Source: Campylobacter sp. MIT 21-1684 (GTDB lineage: Bacteria; Campylobacterota; Campylobacteria; Campylobacterales; Campylobacteraceae). From it: a stretch of DNA of 64,000 bases. Below the pieces are notes generated by a model that saw only the letters and a list, made by a program, of their open reading frames with translations, did no database searches and was not told where the DNA came from. The position numbers and the translations under genes are program-made. Shown here piece after piece: positions 18,290 through 28,807 of this stretch; the first letter of the stretch is position 1; each line of letters begins with the position of its first letter. Location: positions 62,001 through 126,000 of the forward strand of contig NZ_JAPHNA010000003.1 of the NCBI RefSeq assembly GCF_026241315.1. The letters are read 5' to 3'.

Positions 18290-19681
18290 TTATAATAGAA
18301 ACAATACAGCAAAAACACTTGCAAATACACAAAGCAATAAAATACAATTTTGCTTCATATCAAGTCTTAAAGCTTTTGAACTTCTTTCCTTGATAAAAAA
18401 AATATGAATGATGATTTTAAAATACGCATAAAGTATAATCACAGAAACTAATGCTATACAAAGTGCTATATACCAATATCCCCAATTAATCATATTCTGC
18501 AAAACCATCACTTTACCCCAAAACACTCCAAAAGGAGGAATTCCAGCCAATGAAAGCACGCAAATACTAAGTGAAAAAGCTATAAGAGGTTTTTTGTATA
18601 AAAGGGCATTTACGCTTTCATACAAACTTCTCTTATATCTGCTCAAAATCAAAAATACACCATAATTTGCAAAGGCAAAAAACACCCAATAGATAAAAAG
18701 AGATTTTAAAAGAGGGCTTAAATCATCTCCTTGGTTTTGCAACAAAGGAATCAAAGCAGTTAAAACAAAAGAAGAATGCACTATGGAACTGTATGCAAAC
18801 ATTTTTTTTAAATCTGTTTGTACAAGAGCTGCTAGAGCAGCTACAAACATAGAAAAAAGCGTTACAATAACAACAATACTTTCAAAACCTGTATTCCTCA
18901 AAAAAGCAAAAATACGAATGATTACGACAAAAATAGCTATTTTAGGTACAACAGAAATAAAAGCAACTAAATTAGTTCTTGCAGCAGAATACACGTCGCG
19001 TAACCAAAAATGAAAAGGAATTAAAGAAAGTTTTAAAGCACAAAGCACAAAGATACACACACCGGCACTTAAAAGAAAAATGTCTTTACTTTCGCGATTC
19101 CAAACAAAAGCTTTTGAAAGATCTAAAGTACCCGTTTTCATATAAATAAAAGCACAAGAGAGTACAAAAAAACCAGAACTTACTGCTGCAAGAGTGAAAT
19201 ATTTTATAGCACTTGAAATAGCATTTGTTGTTCCTCTCATTGCTATAAGAGTATAAAGGGCAAGAGAAGAAGATTCAAGACCTATAAAAATAAGTATTAA
19301 ATTTGAACTTGAGACCATCAATTCAAAGGAAGCTACCATAAACAAGAAAAGACTATAAAATTCAGCTTGCTTTTCCTCCCTTTCAATCAAAAGATAGAAA
19401 AAAGCAAAAAGCAAAAGAATACAACTTGCATAAAATGCAAGTATATCATTGTTTAAAGTATCTAAAAAAGCTTTAGCAGTAAAACCTTGTTTGCTAACAT
19501 TTGAAAGCAATAAAAAGAAAGATATACATAAAGATAAAGCACCAATGGCAACGTAAAAACTGCAGTGAAATTTATAAAATGCTGAACACAACAAAAGTAA
19601 AGTGGCTATAGCTATTAAAAACAAAAAAGGATAAGACAAGCTTATATTAAGGCTTTGGAGGTCTAAAAGTTCATTGAACAT
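18290..19681 (-). CDS. nuoN: NADH-quinone oxidoreductase-type subunit N
   Basis: Antiporter-like proton-pumping membrane subunit of complex I; 463 residues with about 14 hydrophobic helices. The Mrp-antiporter core is visible (SSAIKYFTLAAVSSGF with its lysine; the FHFWLRDVYSAA segment; LKKMFAYSSIVHSSFVL). It overlaps nuoM by 11 bases. It is the last nuo gene, followed by pflA. Confidence 0.95.
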   Translation of the reverse strand: MFNELLDLQSLNISLSYPFLFLIAIATLLLLCSAFYKFHCSFYVAIGALSLCISFFLLLSNVSKQGFTAKAFLDTLNNDILAFYASCILLLFAFFYLLIEREEKQAEFYSLFLFMVASFELMVSSSNLILIFIGLESSSLALYTLIAMRGTTNAISSAIKYFTLAAVSSGFFVLSCAFIYMKTGTLDLSKAFVWNRESKDIFLLSAGVCIFVLCALKLSLIPFHFWLRDVYSAARTNLVAFISVVPKIAIFVVIIRIFAFLRNTGFESIVVIVTLFSMFVAALAALVQTDLKKMFAYSSIVHSSFVLTALIPLLQNQGDDLSPLLKSLFIYWVFFAFANYGVFLILSRYKRSLYESVNALLYKKPLIAFSLSICVLSLAGIPPFGVFWGKVMVLQNMINWGYWYIALCIALVSVIILYAYFKIIIHIFFIKERSSKALRLDMKQNCILLLCVFASVFAVLFLL

Positions 19682-21158
19682 TGTTTTCTCCTATTTGAGA
19701 TAAAAAATTTAAAGAATCACTCTCCACAGCTCTTTCATTCATTATTTTCAATAAAACATTAGCGTCTTTGTGTAATGGTTCTAAAAAAATTTTTGGAGCA
19801 ATGCCTAAAGCAAAAATCAAAATTACAACAAAAATAAGGGTAAAAATTTCTCTTAAATGCAGATTAAAACCTATCAGTTCAGTATCTTTACTCATAAAAA
19901 ACATTCTGCGAAATACAGCTAACATATATACTGCAGTTAAGATAATCACCAAACCAGCCAAAAGAGCATAAAGGAAATTGAGTTTTGCAACTCCTAAGAG
20001 TATTAAAAATTCGCCAACAAAAGAAAGAGTCAGTGGCAAAGAAATGCTTGCAAGTACAACTAAAAGAAAAAATATAGAAAATACAGGAGCCTTGTTCGCT
20101 AAAGAATGGTAGAAAGAAATATCAAGAGTTTTATATTTTTGATATAAAATTTCAGTCATTAAAAATAAAGCACCCGTTACAAGCCCGTGAGCAAACATAT
20201 AAAAAACTGAACCACTAATACCTAAAGCATTGAAAGAAAAAATTCCAAGTATTATCACACCAAGATGTGAAAAAGAACTGTAAGCTATAAGTTCTTTTAG
20301 TTGTGTAGCCTTATAAGCAATGAAAGCGCAATACACTATACTAACTATACACAAGGCTATAATTAAAGGCATAAAATACACACTTGCATCAGGAAAAAGC
20401 GGGAGAGAAAAATGCAAAAACCCAAAAGGTGCCATTTTAAAAGCCACAAGCATAACAGAAACTAAAATAGGAGAATTCGCATACACTTTTGGTGCCCAAG
20501 TATGAAAAGGAAAAAGTGGGGATTTGATAGCAAAAGCTATAAAAAAAGCAAGAAAAAGTAAAAGTTGCTCGGTCAAATTTGTAGCAGAAGCATTACTTTT
20601 CCAAATTTCTAAGTCAAAAGTCCAAATATTTAAAAGTTTATAGGTTAAATAAGCCTGATACAAAAGTGCGACAAGCATTAAAACCGAACCAAAAAAGGCA
20701 TAAAGAAAAAATTTCACTCCGGGTCTAAAATCTTTACCATATATACCCATAATATAAAGCAAAGGCAAAAGAGAAAATTCCCAAAAAACATAAAAAAGCA
20801 AACCATCTAAAGAAGCAAAAAGCCCTATCATAGCAAATTCTAGAAAGAAAATACAAGCTACCATTGCTTTTTGTTCTATTTTTAAAAAAACGAAAGAAAG
20901 AAAAATCATTAAAGAACATAAAAGCATTAAAATAAGAGCTGTACTATTAACCCCTATATGATAATTGAAAAATTGAATCAAACCTAAGGAAAAATTGTAT
21001 TCAAAATTGACACCCGCTAAAAAATCTTTAAACACAATACTATTTAGCAACAAAATAAGCAAACTTGCTACAACACTGAAAACTTTTACTCCACCACGGT
21101 TTAAAAGTAAGACAATAAAAGCAGCAAGTAAAGGCAGAAAAACTAATAAATTAAGCAT
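19671..21158 (-). CDS. nuoM: NADH-quinone oxidoreductase-type subunit M
   Basis: Proton-pumping antiporter-like subunit; 495 residues, about 14 membrane helices. Conserved features include the helix-5 glutamate in LLFYVFWEFSLLPLLYIMG, the FFLYAFFGS lysine-containing helix, PLFPFHTWAPKVYANSP and LKELIAYSSFSHLGVI. One base separates it from nuoL. Confidence 0.96.
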   Translation of the reverse strand: MLNLLVFLPLLAAFIVLLLNRGGVKVFSVVASLLILLLNSIVFKDFLAGVNFEYNFSLGLIQFFNYHIGVNSTALILMLLCSLMIFLSFVFLKIEQKAMVACIFFLEFAMIGLFASLDGLLFYVFWEFSLLPLLYIMGIYGKDFRPGVKFFLYAFFGSVLMLVALLYQAYLTYKLLNIWTFDLEIWKSNASATNLTEQLLLFLAFFIAFAIKSPLFPFHTWAPKVYANSPILVSVMLVAFKMAPFGFLHFSLPLFPDASVYFMPLIIALCIVSIVYCAFIAYKATQLKELIAYSSFSHLGVIILGIFSFNALGISGSVFYMFAHGLVTGALFLMTEILYQKYKTLDISFYHSLANKAPVFSIFFLLVVLASISLPLTLSFVGEFLILLGVAKLNFLYALLAGLVIILTAVYMLAVFRRMFFMSKDTELIGFNLHLREIFTLIFVVILIFALGIAPKIFLEPLHKDANVLLKIMNERAVESDSLNFLSQIGENNVQ

Positions 21159-21159
21159 T

Positions 21160-22956
21160 TTATACCACCCACACTAAAAAAAGTAAAAGTCCAAAACTAC
21201 CAATAAGAAAATAAAGCATTAAAGAAAGACTATTTGGAACAATGATTTTACGCGAAAGCAATGTAATATAACAAGCAATTTTTTCAACAATGGCATCAAA
21301 AATATACACATCACAATGTTTGAAAATCGTACATAAACTCTCATATTTTTGCACTAAAAAACGGTGATACAGTTGCGGTATATAATAATCATTACTCAAA
21401 AGTTTATGAATTGTATTCTTTTCTATGCTTTCTTTAAACCAAGATTTTTGATAAGCAAGAATAGATATAATAACTCCAAGTACTGCAAAAACAATTGATA
21501 AAATCACAACCGAAAAAGTCTGTGCATCAATAAAAACAAGTTTAATACTTACATACTCAAAAAAACTATGTTCAAAAAAACCTGCAATAATAGCTAAAAT
21601 CACTAAAGGACTCATTGCAAAAAGAGCTATTTTACTAGCTTCGTGAGGATGTAAATGATGTCTTTGTTCTGTGAAGAAAACAAGCATTAAAAGTCTAAAA
21701 CTATAAAAGGCTGTCAAAAAAGCTGTTATTAAAAGTACCAAAAAAATTCCGTGGTGAAAAGAAATAAAAGCATATTCTAAAATTAAATCCTTAGAGAAAA
21801 ATCCAGCAAAAGGATAAATACCTGCCAAAGCCAAAGAAGCTATGGTCATAAAAATTGCTGTAATTTTCATAGTTTTATAGAGCCCGCCCATTTTTTTAAT
21901 ATCTAAATTATCATTCATAGCGTGCATCACATTCCCTGCTCCTAAAAAAAGCAGAGATTTAAAAAAGGCGTGAGTAACTAAATGAAATAAAGCTATGCTG
22001 TACGCTCCAAGTCCAGCGGCAACAAACATATAACCAAGCTGCGAAAGAGTTGAATAAGCGATAATACGTTTTAAATCTCTTGCAACTAAAGCCATAGAAG
22101 CAGCAAAAAGTGCCACAAAAGATCCAAGCAGAGCAATAAAATAACTCACTTCAAATACTAAATCATAGATAGCACTTGCGCGTATAACCAAATATACACC
22201 TGCTGTTACCATAGTTGCAGCGTGAATAAGAGCAGAAACAGGTGTAGGTCCGGCCATAGCATCAGCAAGCCAAGTATGAAAAGGAAACTGTGCCGATTTA
22301 CCCATAGCTCCAATGAATAAACAAGTAGCAATTATAATCAAAGCAATATGATCTGTACTTTGAGCAAGACTAAAAACCTCATCGTATTTTAAAGTACCCA
22401 TTTGTAAGTACAACCAAAAAATACCTAAAAGCATTCCTAAATCGGCAACGCGGTTCATTATAAAAGCTTCATTAGCAGCAAAAGAATAGTTATCATTTTT
22501 ATACCAAAAACCAATGAGTAACCAAGAACAAAGTCCAACACCTTCCCATCCTACAAAAAGCCCGAGAAAATTATCGCTCATCACTAAAAACATCATCGCA
22601 AAGACAAAAAGTCCTAAATAAGCAAAAAACTTATTAAAACCCTCATCCTCTTTCATATAAAAAATACTATAAAAATGCACACAGCTTGCTACTACACCAA
22701 CAACACTCATCATCACAAGCGAAAGAGCATCAATATCAAAACCAAAATTTAAGCCTATAATACTTATCCATTCGAAGAAGCTTATATTGAAATCTTCATT
22801 TTTTACAAGCAAAACCAAAGAAGATACCGTGCTTAAAACAATGAGAAAAGAACAGATAAAACCAACAAGTACACTCTTTTTACTAAGGGAAAAACAACTT
22901 GCAAAAAGAAATGCTATAAAAGGGGCAAAAAATGAAACTAGAGCAAGACTTTGCAT
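21160..22956 (-). CDS. nuoL: NADH-quinone oxidoreductase-type subunit L
   Basis: The largest antiporter-like subunit of complex I; 598 residues. It carries GLFVGWEGVGLCSWLLIGFW with its key glutamate, KSAQFPFHTWLADAMAGPTP, the histidine helix SALIHAATMVTAGVYLV, and the C-terminal extension expected to form the lateral helix. The stop abuts the nuoM start; nuoK is directly upstream with no gap. Confidence 0.97.
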   Translation of the reverse strand: MQSLALVSFFAPFIAFLFASCFSLSKKSVLVGFICSFLIVLSTVSSLVLLVKNEDFNISFFEWISIIGLNFGFDIDALSLVMMSVVGVVASCVHFYSIFYMKEDEGFNKFFAYLGLFVFAMMFLVMSDNFLGLFVGWEGVGLCSWLLIGFWYKNDNYSFAANEAFIMNRVADLGMLLGIFWLYLQMGTLKYDEVFSLAQSTDHIALIIIATCLFIGAMGKSAQFPFHTWLADAMAGPTPVSALIHAATMVTAGVYLVIRASAIYDLVFEVSYFIALLGSFVALFAASMALVARDLKRIIAYSTLSQLGYMFVAAGLGAYSIALFHLVTHAFFKSLLFLGAGNVMHAMNDNLDIKKMGGLYKTMKITAIFMTIASLALAGIYPFAGFFSKDLILEYAFISFHHGIFLVLLITAFLTAFYSFRLLMLVFFTEQRHHLHPHEASKIALFAMSPLVILAIIAGFFEHSFFEYVSIKLVFIDAQTFSVVILSIVFAVLGVIISILAYQKSWFKESIEKNTIHKLLSNDYYIPQLYHRFLVQKYESLCTIFKHCDVYIFDAIVEKIACYITLLSRKIIVPNSLSLMLYFLIGSFGLLLFLVWVV

Positions 22957-23250
22957 TTATAACTCCTCTTTCAAGCTTTTCAATTCCAAAGTGCCTTTTT
23001 TTCTATACCAAAGTACACATAAAGCCACGCCAACAGCAACTTCACAAGCAGCTACGCCCATTACAAAAAGAGCAAAAACTTGCCCATTTAAATCAGAATG
23101 CATTTTTGAAGCAGCGACTAAAGCTACATTTGCACCGTTGAGGAGAATTTCACTTGAAATAAAAAGCATAAGGAGGTTTTGTCTTTTTAAAATGCCTATT
23201 AAACCAACAACAAACATTAAAATAGCAAGTATGAAATATTTTTCTATCAT
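22957..23250 (-). CDS. nuoK: NADH-quinone oxidoreductase-type subunit K
   Basis: A 97-residue subunit with three membrane helices. The glutamates needed for proton transfer are present in SSEILLNGANVAL and the GVAACEVAVGVAL helix. It overlaps nuoJ by 4 bases (ATGA), typical of translational coupling within the cluster. Confidence 0.96.
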   Translation of the reverse strand: MIEKYFILAILMFVVGLIGILKRQNLLMLFISSEILLNGANVALVAASKMHSDLNGQVFALFVMGVAACEVAVGVALCVLWYRKKGTLELKSLKEEL

Positions 23251-23765
23251 TTATTTTCCTTACTAAGCTCTTTGTGTGTCAATACTATGGCACAAACAAG
23301 AGCAATTAAAAGTAAAATAGCTATAAATTCAAAGGCAAGGAGGTATTTTGTAAAAAGAGCAAGGGCAAGTTGTTTATTAGAATCAAAAAATTCAAGTTCC
23401 TGCAAAGCCAAATCTGTACTAATGTTTTGATACTTAAAAGTCCAAAATGCGATTAAAAGCAAAAAAGTACTTAAAACTATAAGCACAAAAAAAGTCTTTT
23501 TTGCTTTTAATGTTTCTTTAAAGTAGCTTCCAGCGTCAAAAAACATCATTGCAAAACTATAAAGCCCAAGCACAGCACCGCTATATATTATAATTTGAAT
23601 TACGCCTAAGAATTCAGCATCAAGTAAAAAATAGATACCCGATAGAAAAACCATTCCACCGGCTAGAGCCGAAAGAGCATAAAGCATATTTTTACTTAAA
23701 ACTGCTACTAAGAAAAAGGCTAAAACTATAACAGCAAAAAAATAAAAAGAAAGTTGTTCTATCAT
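23247..23765 (-). CDS. nuoJ: NADH-quinone oxidoreductase-type subunit J
   Basis: A 172-residue membrane subunit with five predicted helices. The third helix ([22 protein letters not shown]) holds the conserved pi-bulge tyrosine region. It overlaps nuoI and nuoK by 4 bases on either side. Confidence 0.95.
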   Translation of the reverse strand: MIEQLSFYFFAVIVLAFFLVAVLSKNMLYALSALAGGMVFLSGIYFLLDAEFLGVIQIIIYSGAVLGLYSFAMMFFDAGSYFKETLKAKKTFFVLIVLSTFLLLIAFWTFKYQNISTDLALQELEFFDSNKQLALALFTKYLLAFEFIAILLLIALVCAIVLTHKELSKENK

Positions 23766-24433
23766 TGTTTCTCTCCTTGAGTACCATCTGTATTATCAGG
23801 AATAGCACAATGTTCATCATTGCAAAGCTCTTTTTCTCTTTGCTGCAATACTTCATAATAGTTTGGCGTTTTCTTTACTAAAATATCAGAATCCTTTCTT
23901 AAACTCCCAGCTCCTTCAAATTCGACTTGATTTTTCAAAGTGTCTATTGGAGTTAAGAAGTCTTCTTTAAAACCAAAATATGACCGCTGTTGGGCTGCGT
24001 TTTCATATTCTACACCGTGCACTATAGCAAGCTCTGGACAAACTTCAGCACAAAAACCACAATAAATACAACGACCTAAATTAATACTATAATTACCTAC
24101 TTTTTTACGACCATATTCATCTAAAGAAGTTTCCATTCTTATGCAATTTGAAATACAAATTTTCTCACAAAGCCCACAACCTATACACCTTTCATTCTCA
24201 CTTTCTATAAAACGCATCAGTCTGTGTACAGCTCTGTATCGTGTGTCAAGCTTAACTTTTTCAAGTGGATATTTTATTGTCGCACTATTACCTCTTTTAA
24301 GCATTTCACGCATAACAACAAAAAGACCGACGAAAAGTTCAAGCTTGATACTTCTTTTTAAAGCTTGTAGAATTTTTTGCCAAGAATTAAGAGAAGTTTT
24401 TCTTTTTTCATCAACTAAGTAATAATTTTTCAT
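23762..24433 (-). CDS. nuoI: NADH-quinone oxidoreductase-type subunit I
   Basis: A 223-residue ferredoxin-like subunit carrying the N6a/N6b [4Fe-4S] clusters: [15 protein letters not shown] and [18 protein letters not shown] placed the start at ATG 24433 ([11 protein letters not shown]), 8 bases after nuoH, with AGGA upstream. The longer open frame to 24511 would run 70 bases into nuoH and adds an unlikely Cys-Cys segment. The C-terminal ~70 residues are charged and poorly conserved. Confidence 0.94.
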   Translation of the reverse strand: MKNYYLVDEKRKTSLNSWQKILQALKRSIKLELFVGLFVVMREMLKRGNSATIKYPLEKVKLDTRYRAVHRLMRFIESENERCIGCGLCEKICISNCIRMETSLDEYGRKKVGNYSINLGRCIYCGFCAEVCPELAIVHGVEYENAAQQRSYFGFKEDFLTPIDTLKNQVEFEGAGSLRKDSDILVKKTPNYYEVLQQREKELCNDEHCAIPDNTDGTQGEKQ

Positions 24434-24441
24434 TTCAAATC

Positions 24442-25440
24442 CTAAATAAGTACTGCTAAAGCTGTAAGCAAGAGATTGAGTACAGCAAGGGGCAGTAAAA
24501 TCATATAGCACATTTTCATCACCTGATCAGGACGTAATTGCGGAAATGCAGCTCTTGCCCAAAAATACCAAAAGAAAATAAAACTTGATTTTACTATCAT
24601 CATAATAAAACCGGGTATTATCCAAAAATCATTAAAACCACCTAAAAATAAAAGAGTTATTAAGATAGCGCCTGCCATCATAGAAGTGTATTCGCCTATA
24701 AAAAACAAAGCCCATCGAAACCCTGAATATTCTGTACCATAACCTGAAACAATATCGGCCTCATTTTCACTTAAACATAACGGAGTTCTATTTGTCTCTA
24801 TGAAAAGAGCTATAACAAAAAGTACAAAAGCTAAAGGCTGCTTAAAAATAAGCCAAGAAAAAAATCCATCATTTTGATATTCATTTATATCAATTAAAGA
24901 AAAGGAACCAACAAGCATCACCACAGCTACTAAGGCTAAAGCTCCAACACTCTCATAAGAAATAATAGCTACTAAACTTCTTGCAGCTCCTATGATTGAA
25001 TATTTATTATTACTCGCAAGCCCACCTAAAAACACAGCATAAAAACTCAATCCGGAAGTACCGATAACAAAAAGCAAAGCCACGTTAATATCAGCGATAA
25101 TAGGCTCAATAATCCTGCCAAAAAGTGTAAAAGTAGGAAGCATAGGGATAGCAGCTAAAGAAACAAAGGCACAAATTGCTGCGATAAGAGGAGCAAGAGC
25201 AAAAATAAGTTTTTGAGAATTATAAGGTATAATGTCTTCTTTTGTAAAAAGCTTTATCATATCGGCTACAAGCTGAATAAGTCCAAAAGGACCTACCATA
25301 TCAGGACCTATTCGTCTTTGAAAATATGCTAAAACTTTTCTTTCGGCATAAGTAGCAAAACCTGCTAAAGTAGCAAAAACAGCAAGAACTATCAAACATT
25401 TTATAAATGTTTCCAAAGCAAAAAAGCCAAATTCACTCAT
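24442..25440 (-). CDS. nuoH: NADH-quinone oxidoreductase-type subunit H
   Basis: Membrane subunit joining the peripheral arm and forming part of the quinone chamber; 332 residues, about 8 helices. Conserved stretches include [20 protein letters not shown] near residue 31, the loop [20 protein letters not shown] and [19 protein letters not shown]. Its start overlaps the nuoG stop by 8 bases. Confidence 0.97.
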   Translation of the reverse strand: MSEFGFFALETFIKCLIVLAVFATLAGFATYAERKVLAYFQRRIGPDMVGPFGLIQLVADMIKLFTKEDIIPYNSQKLIFALAPLIAAICAFVSLAAIPMLPTFTLFGRIIEPIIADINVALLFVIGTSGLSFYAVFLGGLASNNKYSIIGAARSLVAIISYESVGALALVAVVMLVGSFSLIDINEYQNDGFFSWLIFKQPLAFVLFVIALFIETNRTPLCLSENEADIVSGYGTEYSGFRWALFFIGEYTSMMAGAILITLLFLGGFNDFWIIPGFIMMIVKSSFIFFWYFWARAAFPQLRPDQVMKMCYMILLPLAVLNLLLTALAVLI

Positions 25441-27895
25441 TATTTGCTCCTACTTTTTGTATTGTTGCAAGAGTAAATCTTTCTTCAAACAAACTTAAAG
25501 TATCGGTTTTTTCATCAAAATAAGGCAAATAGGCTCCATTTTTAATATCCTTGTCAATACGAATACAAAGCTCTAAAGTTTTCTCTTTCATACCAAGTTT
25601 TACTCGCTGATTTTCTTCTAATTTCTTTTCTTTTGCTATGGTTTCACTGATACCTAAAAAAAGCTCTTCTTTTAAAGCACTTGCACGATTTGAAAACCTT
25701 CCAAACTGGTAACTTGGATTTGCGCTATAAAGTAAAATTTCATTTGAATTTTCTTCAAGAGTTTGCGAATTTGGAGCTTCAAATTCTGCTTTAGCTTCCT
25801 GTTTGAAACAGTCTAAATGCAAAAGATACCCTCTTTGATTCTTACCCCCATTCGTATAATAGTTGTCTAAATTATCAAAATCAACGGCGATAAAACCTTT
25901 ATTTGTAGGAAGTTTTTTTGTGTAATTGATCGTGTATTCTTCATTAAAACCTAAAGCATTCGCAAGATCATTTAAGAAATATCCATCAAATTCAAGGGCT
26001 GCATTAGTAGGAACTACTCTTTTATCATAATTGACAAAACTTCCTTCTTGCTGGTTTAAACTTGAACTTGCCAAATCAGCATTGTGTTCATATGAAAAGC
26101 TAAAATCACCTTGTTCATTATAACCTAGAATCTTGCCTTCTTTAGGATGATGTGCCAAATCACAAAGAAGTGCTACACCTAAAGTATTTGTAAAGGTTGG
26201 ATTGAAAAATACTTTGAAAGCAGTTGTTTTTTGTATCAAAGCTAAAAGTTTAGCAAGTTTTTTTGCATTCTTGTGAAAGTAAAAATCGCTTCCCACAACA
26301 AAAGTAAATTTCGTTTTCTTTAGCAATAAATCTTCTAGTTTATCTTCATTAATTCCTAAATTTTTTGCAAATTTTGAACGCAATATTTCTCTATTTTTCT
26401 TTATTTTTTTCGTAACGACTTTTTTAACTTCTTTTTGAATTTCATTACCCTGCTCATCTTTTTCATTTACTAGTTCTGTAAGTTCTTCATTAACACTCTC
26501 TTCTACTTCCTTATTTTCAGTAAAGAAAAATTCACTTAAAGCCGCTTTTATCGTTTCGTCATTGCTAAACTTTTGTAATAAAAAATATAATATTTCTTCT
26601 TCAATTCCACTTTTATGAGTGTGTGAAATAAAATTTTTTGAGTATTTTTCCACTCCGCTATCGTGAAGAGGATGAAAATACAAACCCGAACCCTTATTCA
26701 TTACCAAAGCATTATTTATTTTATAACTAAGAGTTGGCGCATCATAACGTAAAAGGGTTCCTGCTACCACTAAAAAATCACTTTCAAGCACATCATCACT
26801 TGTAGCATTATAAAACTCTCCGGCATTTGCGATAAATTCATCTAAAAATTCTTGAAATTTTAAAGCCTCATTGTTTATCAAATGGAGGTCATATTTTGTT
26901 TTAAGATTTTGCAATATTAAAGCTTCTTCATTTGTAATGAAACTGTTAAATTTTATATTTGTAATTTCTTTTTCCTTCAACAAAGCTACTAATTTTTCAA
27001 AAGCTATTGCGTCTTTGCTTGCCTCATTTTGCGTATCAAAGCCAAATCTCGCAGCCTTATTTAAACTTGCAAAGGCAAAATCATTGCTTACTCTGTAAAT
27101 TTTTGGACTTTGATTTGTAATACTCGTTTGCTTAATGTCATAATACATTAATTCACAATCACTTGAATGCGGATTTGAAGCTGGAATTCTTTTAAGTTCC
27201 CAAATATTTGAAGTGTATTGGAATTTTAAACCTATTAAAGCTCCTGTCGGGCACACGCTCGTACATTCTCCACAGAAAGAACAATCAAGAACTTCGCCAT
27301 TTGCAGGAGCAATTAAACTTTTTTGAAATTTAGTCCAAATAGCATAAGCATCTTTTCCCATACTTTCTTTAAAAACATTATCAACTCCATCACCTCCTCT
27401 TGGAGTTGTTTTTAAAGCACTTTCACCTATTTTGTCTTTACAAACAGTAACACATCTTTCGCAAACTATACATAAAGCTGGATCATAGTTAATAAAACCC
27501 CAATGTTGGTGTGGTTTGTGTGTGTCTCTTACCCAATATTTCTGCACATTCACTCTCGCTTTATGGGTAAAATTTTGCAACTCACATTCACCTGATTTAT
27601 CACATACTCCACATTCTAAAGGATGATTGATACAATAAGCACTCATTATTTCATCTCTCTCATCCCACAAATTCCGCAAATCACTCTCTACAACCATTTT
27701 GTCTTTCGCTTTAGTGTTACACGAATAAACTTTTTTTCCATCAGCCTCTACCATACACATACGACAAGCCAAAGTCGGGCTACAGCCATTGAGATAACAG
27801 ATTGCGGGAATGAAAATGTCATTTCTTCTCGCTATGTTTAAAATATATTCGCCATCTTCAAAATCACATTCTTTACCATTTATTGTAATTATCAT
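25433..27895 (-). CDS. nuoG: NADH-quinone oxidoreductase-type subunit G
   Basis: The large Fe-S subunit (820 residues). Seen in order: an N-terminal [2Fe-2S] domain (C33, C44, C47, C59), the His-Cys [4Fe-4S] motif (HPLECGVCDKSGEC), two further clusters (CIVCERCVTVC; CSFCGECTSVCP), then a degenerate molybdopterin-type domain. A strongly charged Lys/Glu-rich stretch (ELVNEKDEQGNEIQKEVKK) interrupts that domain. With no NuoE/F in the cluster, electrons must enter through the two preceding proteins rather than from NADH. Confidence 0.93.
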   Translation of the reverse strand: MIITINGKECDFEDGEYILNIARRNDIFIPAICYLNGCSPTLACRMCMVEADGKKVYSCNTKAKDKMVVESDLRNLWDERDEIMSAYCINHPLECGVCDKSGECELQNFTHKARVNVQKYWVRDTHKPHQHWGFINYDPALCIVCERCVTVCKDKIGESALKTTPRGGDGVDNVFKESMGKDAYAIWTKFQKSLIAPANGEVLDCSFCGECTSVCPTGALIGLKFQYTSNIWELKRIPASNPHSSDCELMYYDIKQTSITNQSPKIYRVSNDFAFASLNKAARFGFDTQNEASKDAIAFEKLVALLKEKEITNIKFNSFITNEEALILQNLKTKYDLHLINNEALKFQEFLDEFIANAGEFYNATSDDVLESDFLVVAGTLLRYDAPTLSYKINNALVMNKGSGLYFHPLHDSGVEKYSKNFISHTHKSGIEEEILYFLLQKFSNDETIKAALSEFFFTENKEVEESVNEELTELVNEKDEQGNEIQKEVKKVVTKKIKKNREILRSKFAKNLGINEDKLEDLLLKKTKFTFVVGSDFYFHKNAKKLAKLLALIQKTTAFKVFFNPTFTNTLGVALLCDLAHHPKEGKILGYNEQGDFSFSYEHNADLASSSLNQQEGSFVNYDKRVVPTNAALEFDGYFLNDLANALGFNEEYTINYTKKLPTNKGFIAVDFDNLDNYYTNGGKNQRGYLLHLDCFKQEAKAEFEAPNSQTLEENSNEILLYSANPSYQFGRFSNRASALKEELFLGISETIAKEKKLEENQRVKLGMKEKTLELCIRIDKDIKNGAYLPYFDEKTDTLSLFEERFTLATIQKVGANNE

Positions 27896-28583
27896 TTGCT
27901 TCCTTTATGCGAATTTGATTAAAATCATAGCCTTGATTTTCATAATGCAAAAAACCTATTGTACCTTGCAAATTTTCATCTAAAAGCAAGGTAGTTTTCA
28001 AACTAAAATCTTTAGAAGAAAGCTCTACCGTGCTTTCATTTTTACATTTAGAAAGCTGTAAAAACTGCTTTGAACAATGAAGAGCTTCATCTTGCAAATT
28101 TGCTTTGAAAAGTACTAAACCATCGTAATTGTCAAGCTCTTTAAGCTTTGTAGAACGCGCTGTTTTAAAATCACATTGCAATTCTTGAGTATTAAGGATT
28201 GTCAAGGCGAATTTTTCACTTAAAAAATGCAAACAATACTTTATATTTTCACTATCTTTATGAAAAGCAATATTCTCATCTATAATAATATATTCTGCTT
28301 TATACAAAAAGTCTATAATTTCATCTGCTTCTTCTTCACCAAAACACGATTCAGCGCTTAAATATCCTTCATCTAAATCTTTAAATTCACTCTCTCCTGT
28401 CATTTTACACAGCAAAGCTAAAACAAAACTAATGCTTGCAATTTCACATTTATAATGTTTTGCTTTAAGCTTTCTGTCTTCTAAACACGAGATATTAACA
28501 CAGCTTGGAGCGATTTTCTGACAGAGTAAAGGGTTTTTTAAACTCAACATATCAACACAGCACAATGCTCTTTCATAAATCAT
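27873..28583 (-). CDS. Campylobacter-specific complex I subunit in the NuoF position
   Basis: A 236-residue soluble protein with no FMN- or NAD-binding NuoF motif. It is encoded between the NuoE-like gene and nuoG, overlapping nuoG by 23 bases and the upstream gene by ATGA. It has several cysteines near the N-terminus (ALCCVDMLSLKNPLLCQ, SCVNISC). The C. jejuni counterpart (Cj1574c) has, as I recall, been tied to flavodoxin-dependent electron entry. The first in-frame ATG would be at 28613, but ATG 28583 fits the coupling. Confidence 0.8.
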   Translation of the reverse strand: MIYERALCCVDMLSLKNPLLCQKIAPSCVNISCLEDRKLKAKHYKCEIASISFVLALLCKMTGESEFKDLDEGYLSAESCFGEEEADEIIDFLYKAEYIIIDENIAFHKDSENIKYCLHFLSEKFALTILNTQELQCDFKTARSTKLKELDNYDGLVLFKANLQDEALHCSKQFLQLSKCKNESTVELSSKDFSLKTTLLLDENLQGTIGFLHYENQGYDFNQIRIKEANDNYNKW

Positions 28584-28807
28584 TGTACTACCTTTTTGAT
28601 TACTATAGTCCAATCGACTTGATTAAATTTTAAAGAATTCAAAAGTTCGCAGTTTTGCTCTTTCACAAAACTAAAACTTCTTTCAACACTTGAAAAATCA
28701 CCTATTTCAAAAAGCACTACCAAAACCTCACCATTGTAAGCTTCTTTAATAATTTGTGCCAAATCCACAAAAAGATCTTTGCTCTTTCGCAAATCTACAC
28801 GTCTCAT
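28580..28807 (-). CDS. Small complex I-associated protein in the NuoE position
   Basis: A 75-residue protein lacking the [2Fe-2S] cysteines of true NuoE (only one Cys). It is coupled to nuoD (4-base overlap) and to the NuoF-position gene (ATGA). It corresponds to Cj1575c of C. jejuni by position. It is probably a structural adaptor for a non-NADH electron input module; this is an inference from context. Confidence 0.78.
   Translation of the reverse strand: MRRVDLRKSKDLFVDLAQIIKEAYNGEVLVVLFEIGDFSSVERSFSFVKEQNCELLNSLKFNQVDWTIVIKKVVQ

Noticed and set aside
24434-24511. Longer N-terminus for nuoI
   Set aside because: It lies inside nuoH in another frame, adds 26 unusual residues, and the ATG at 24433 has a ribosome-binding site.
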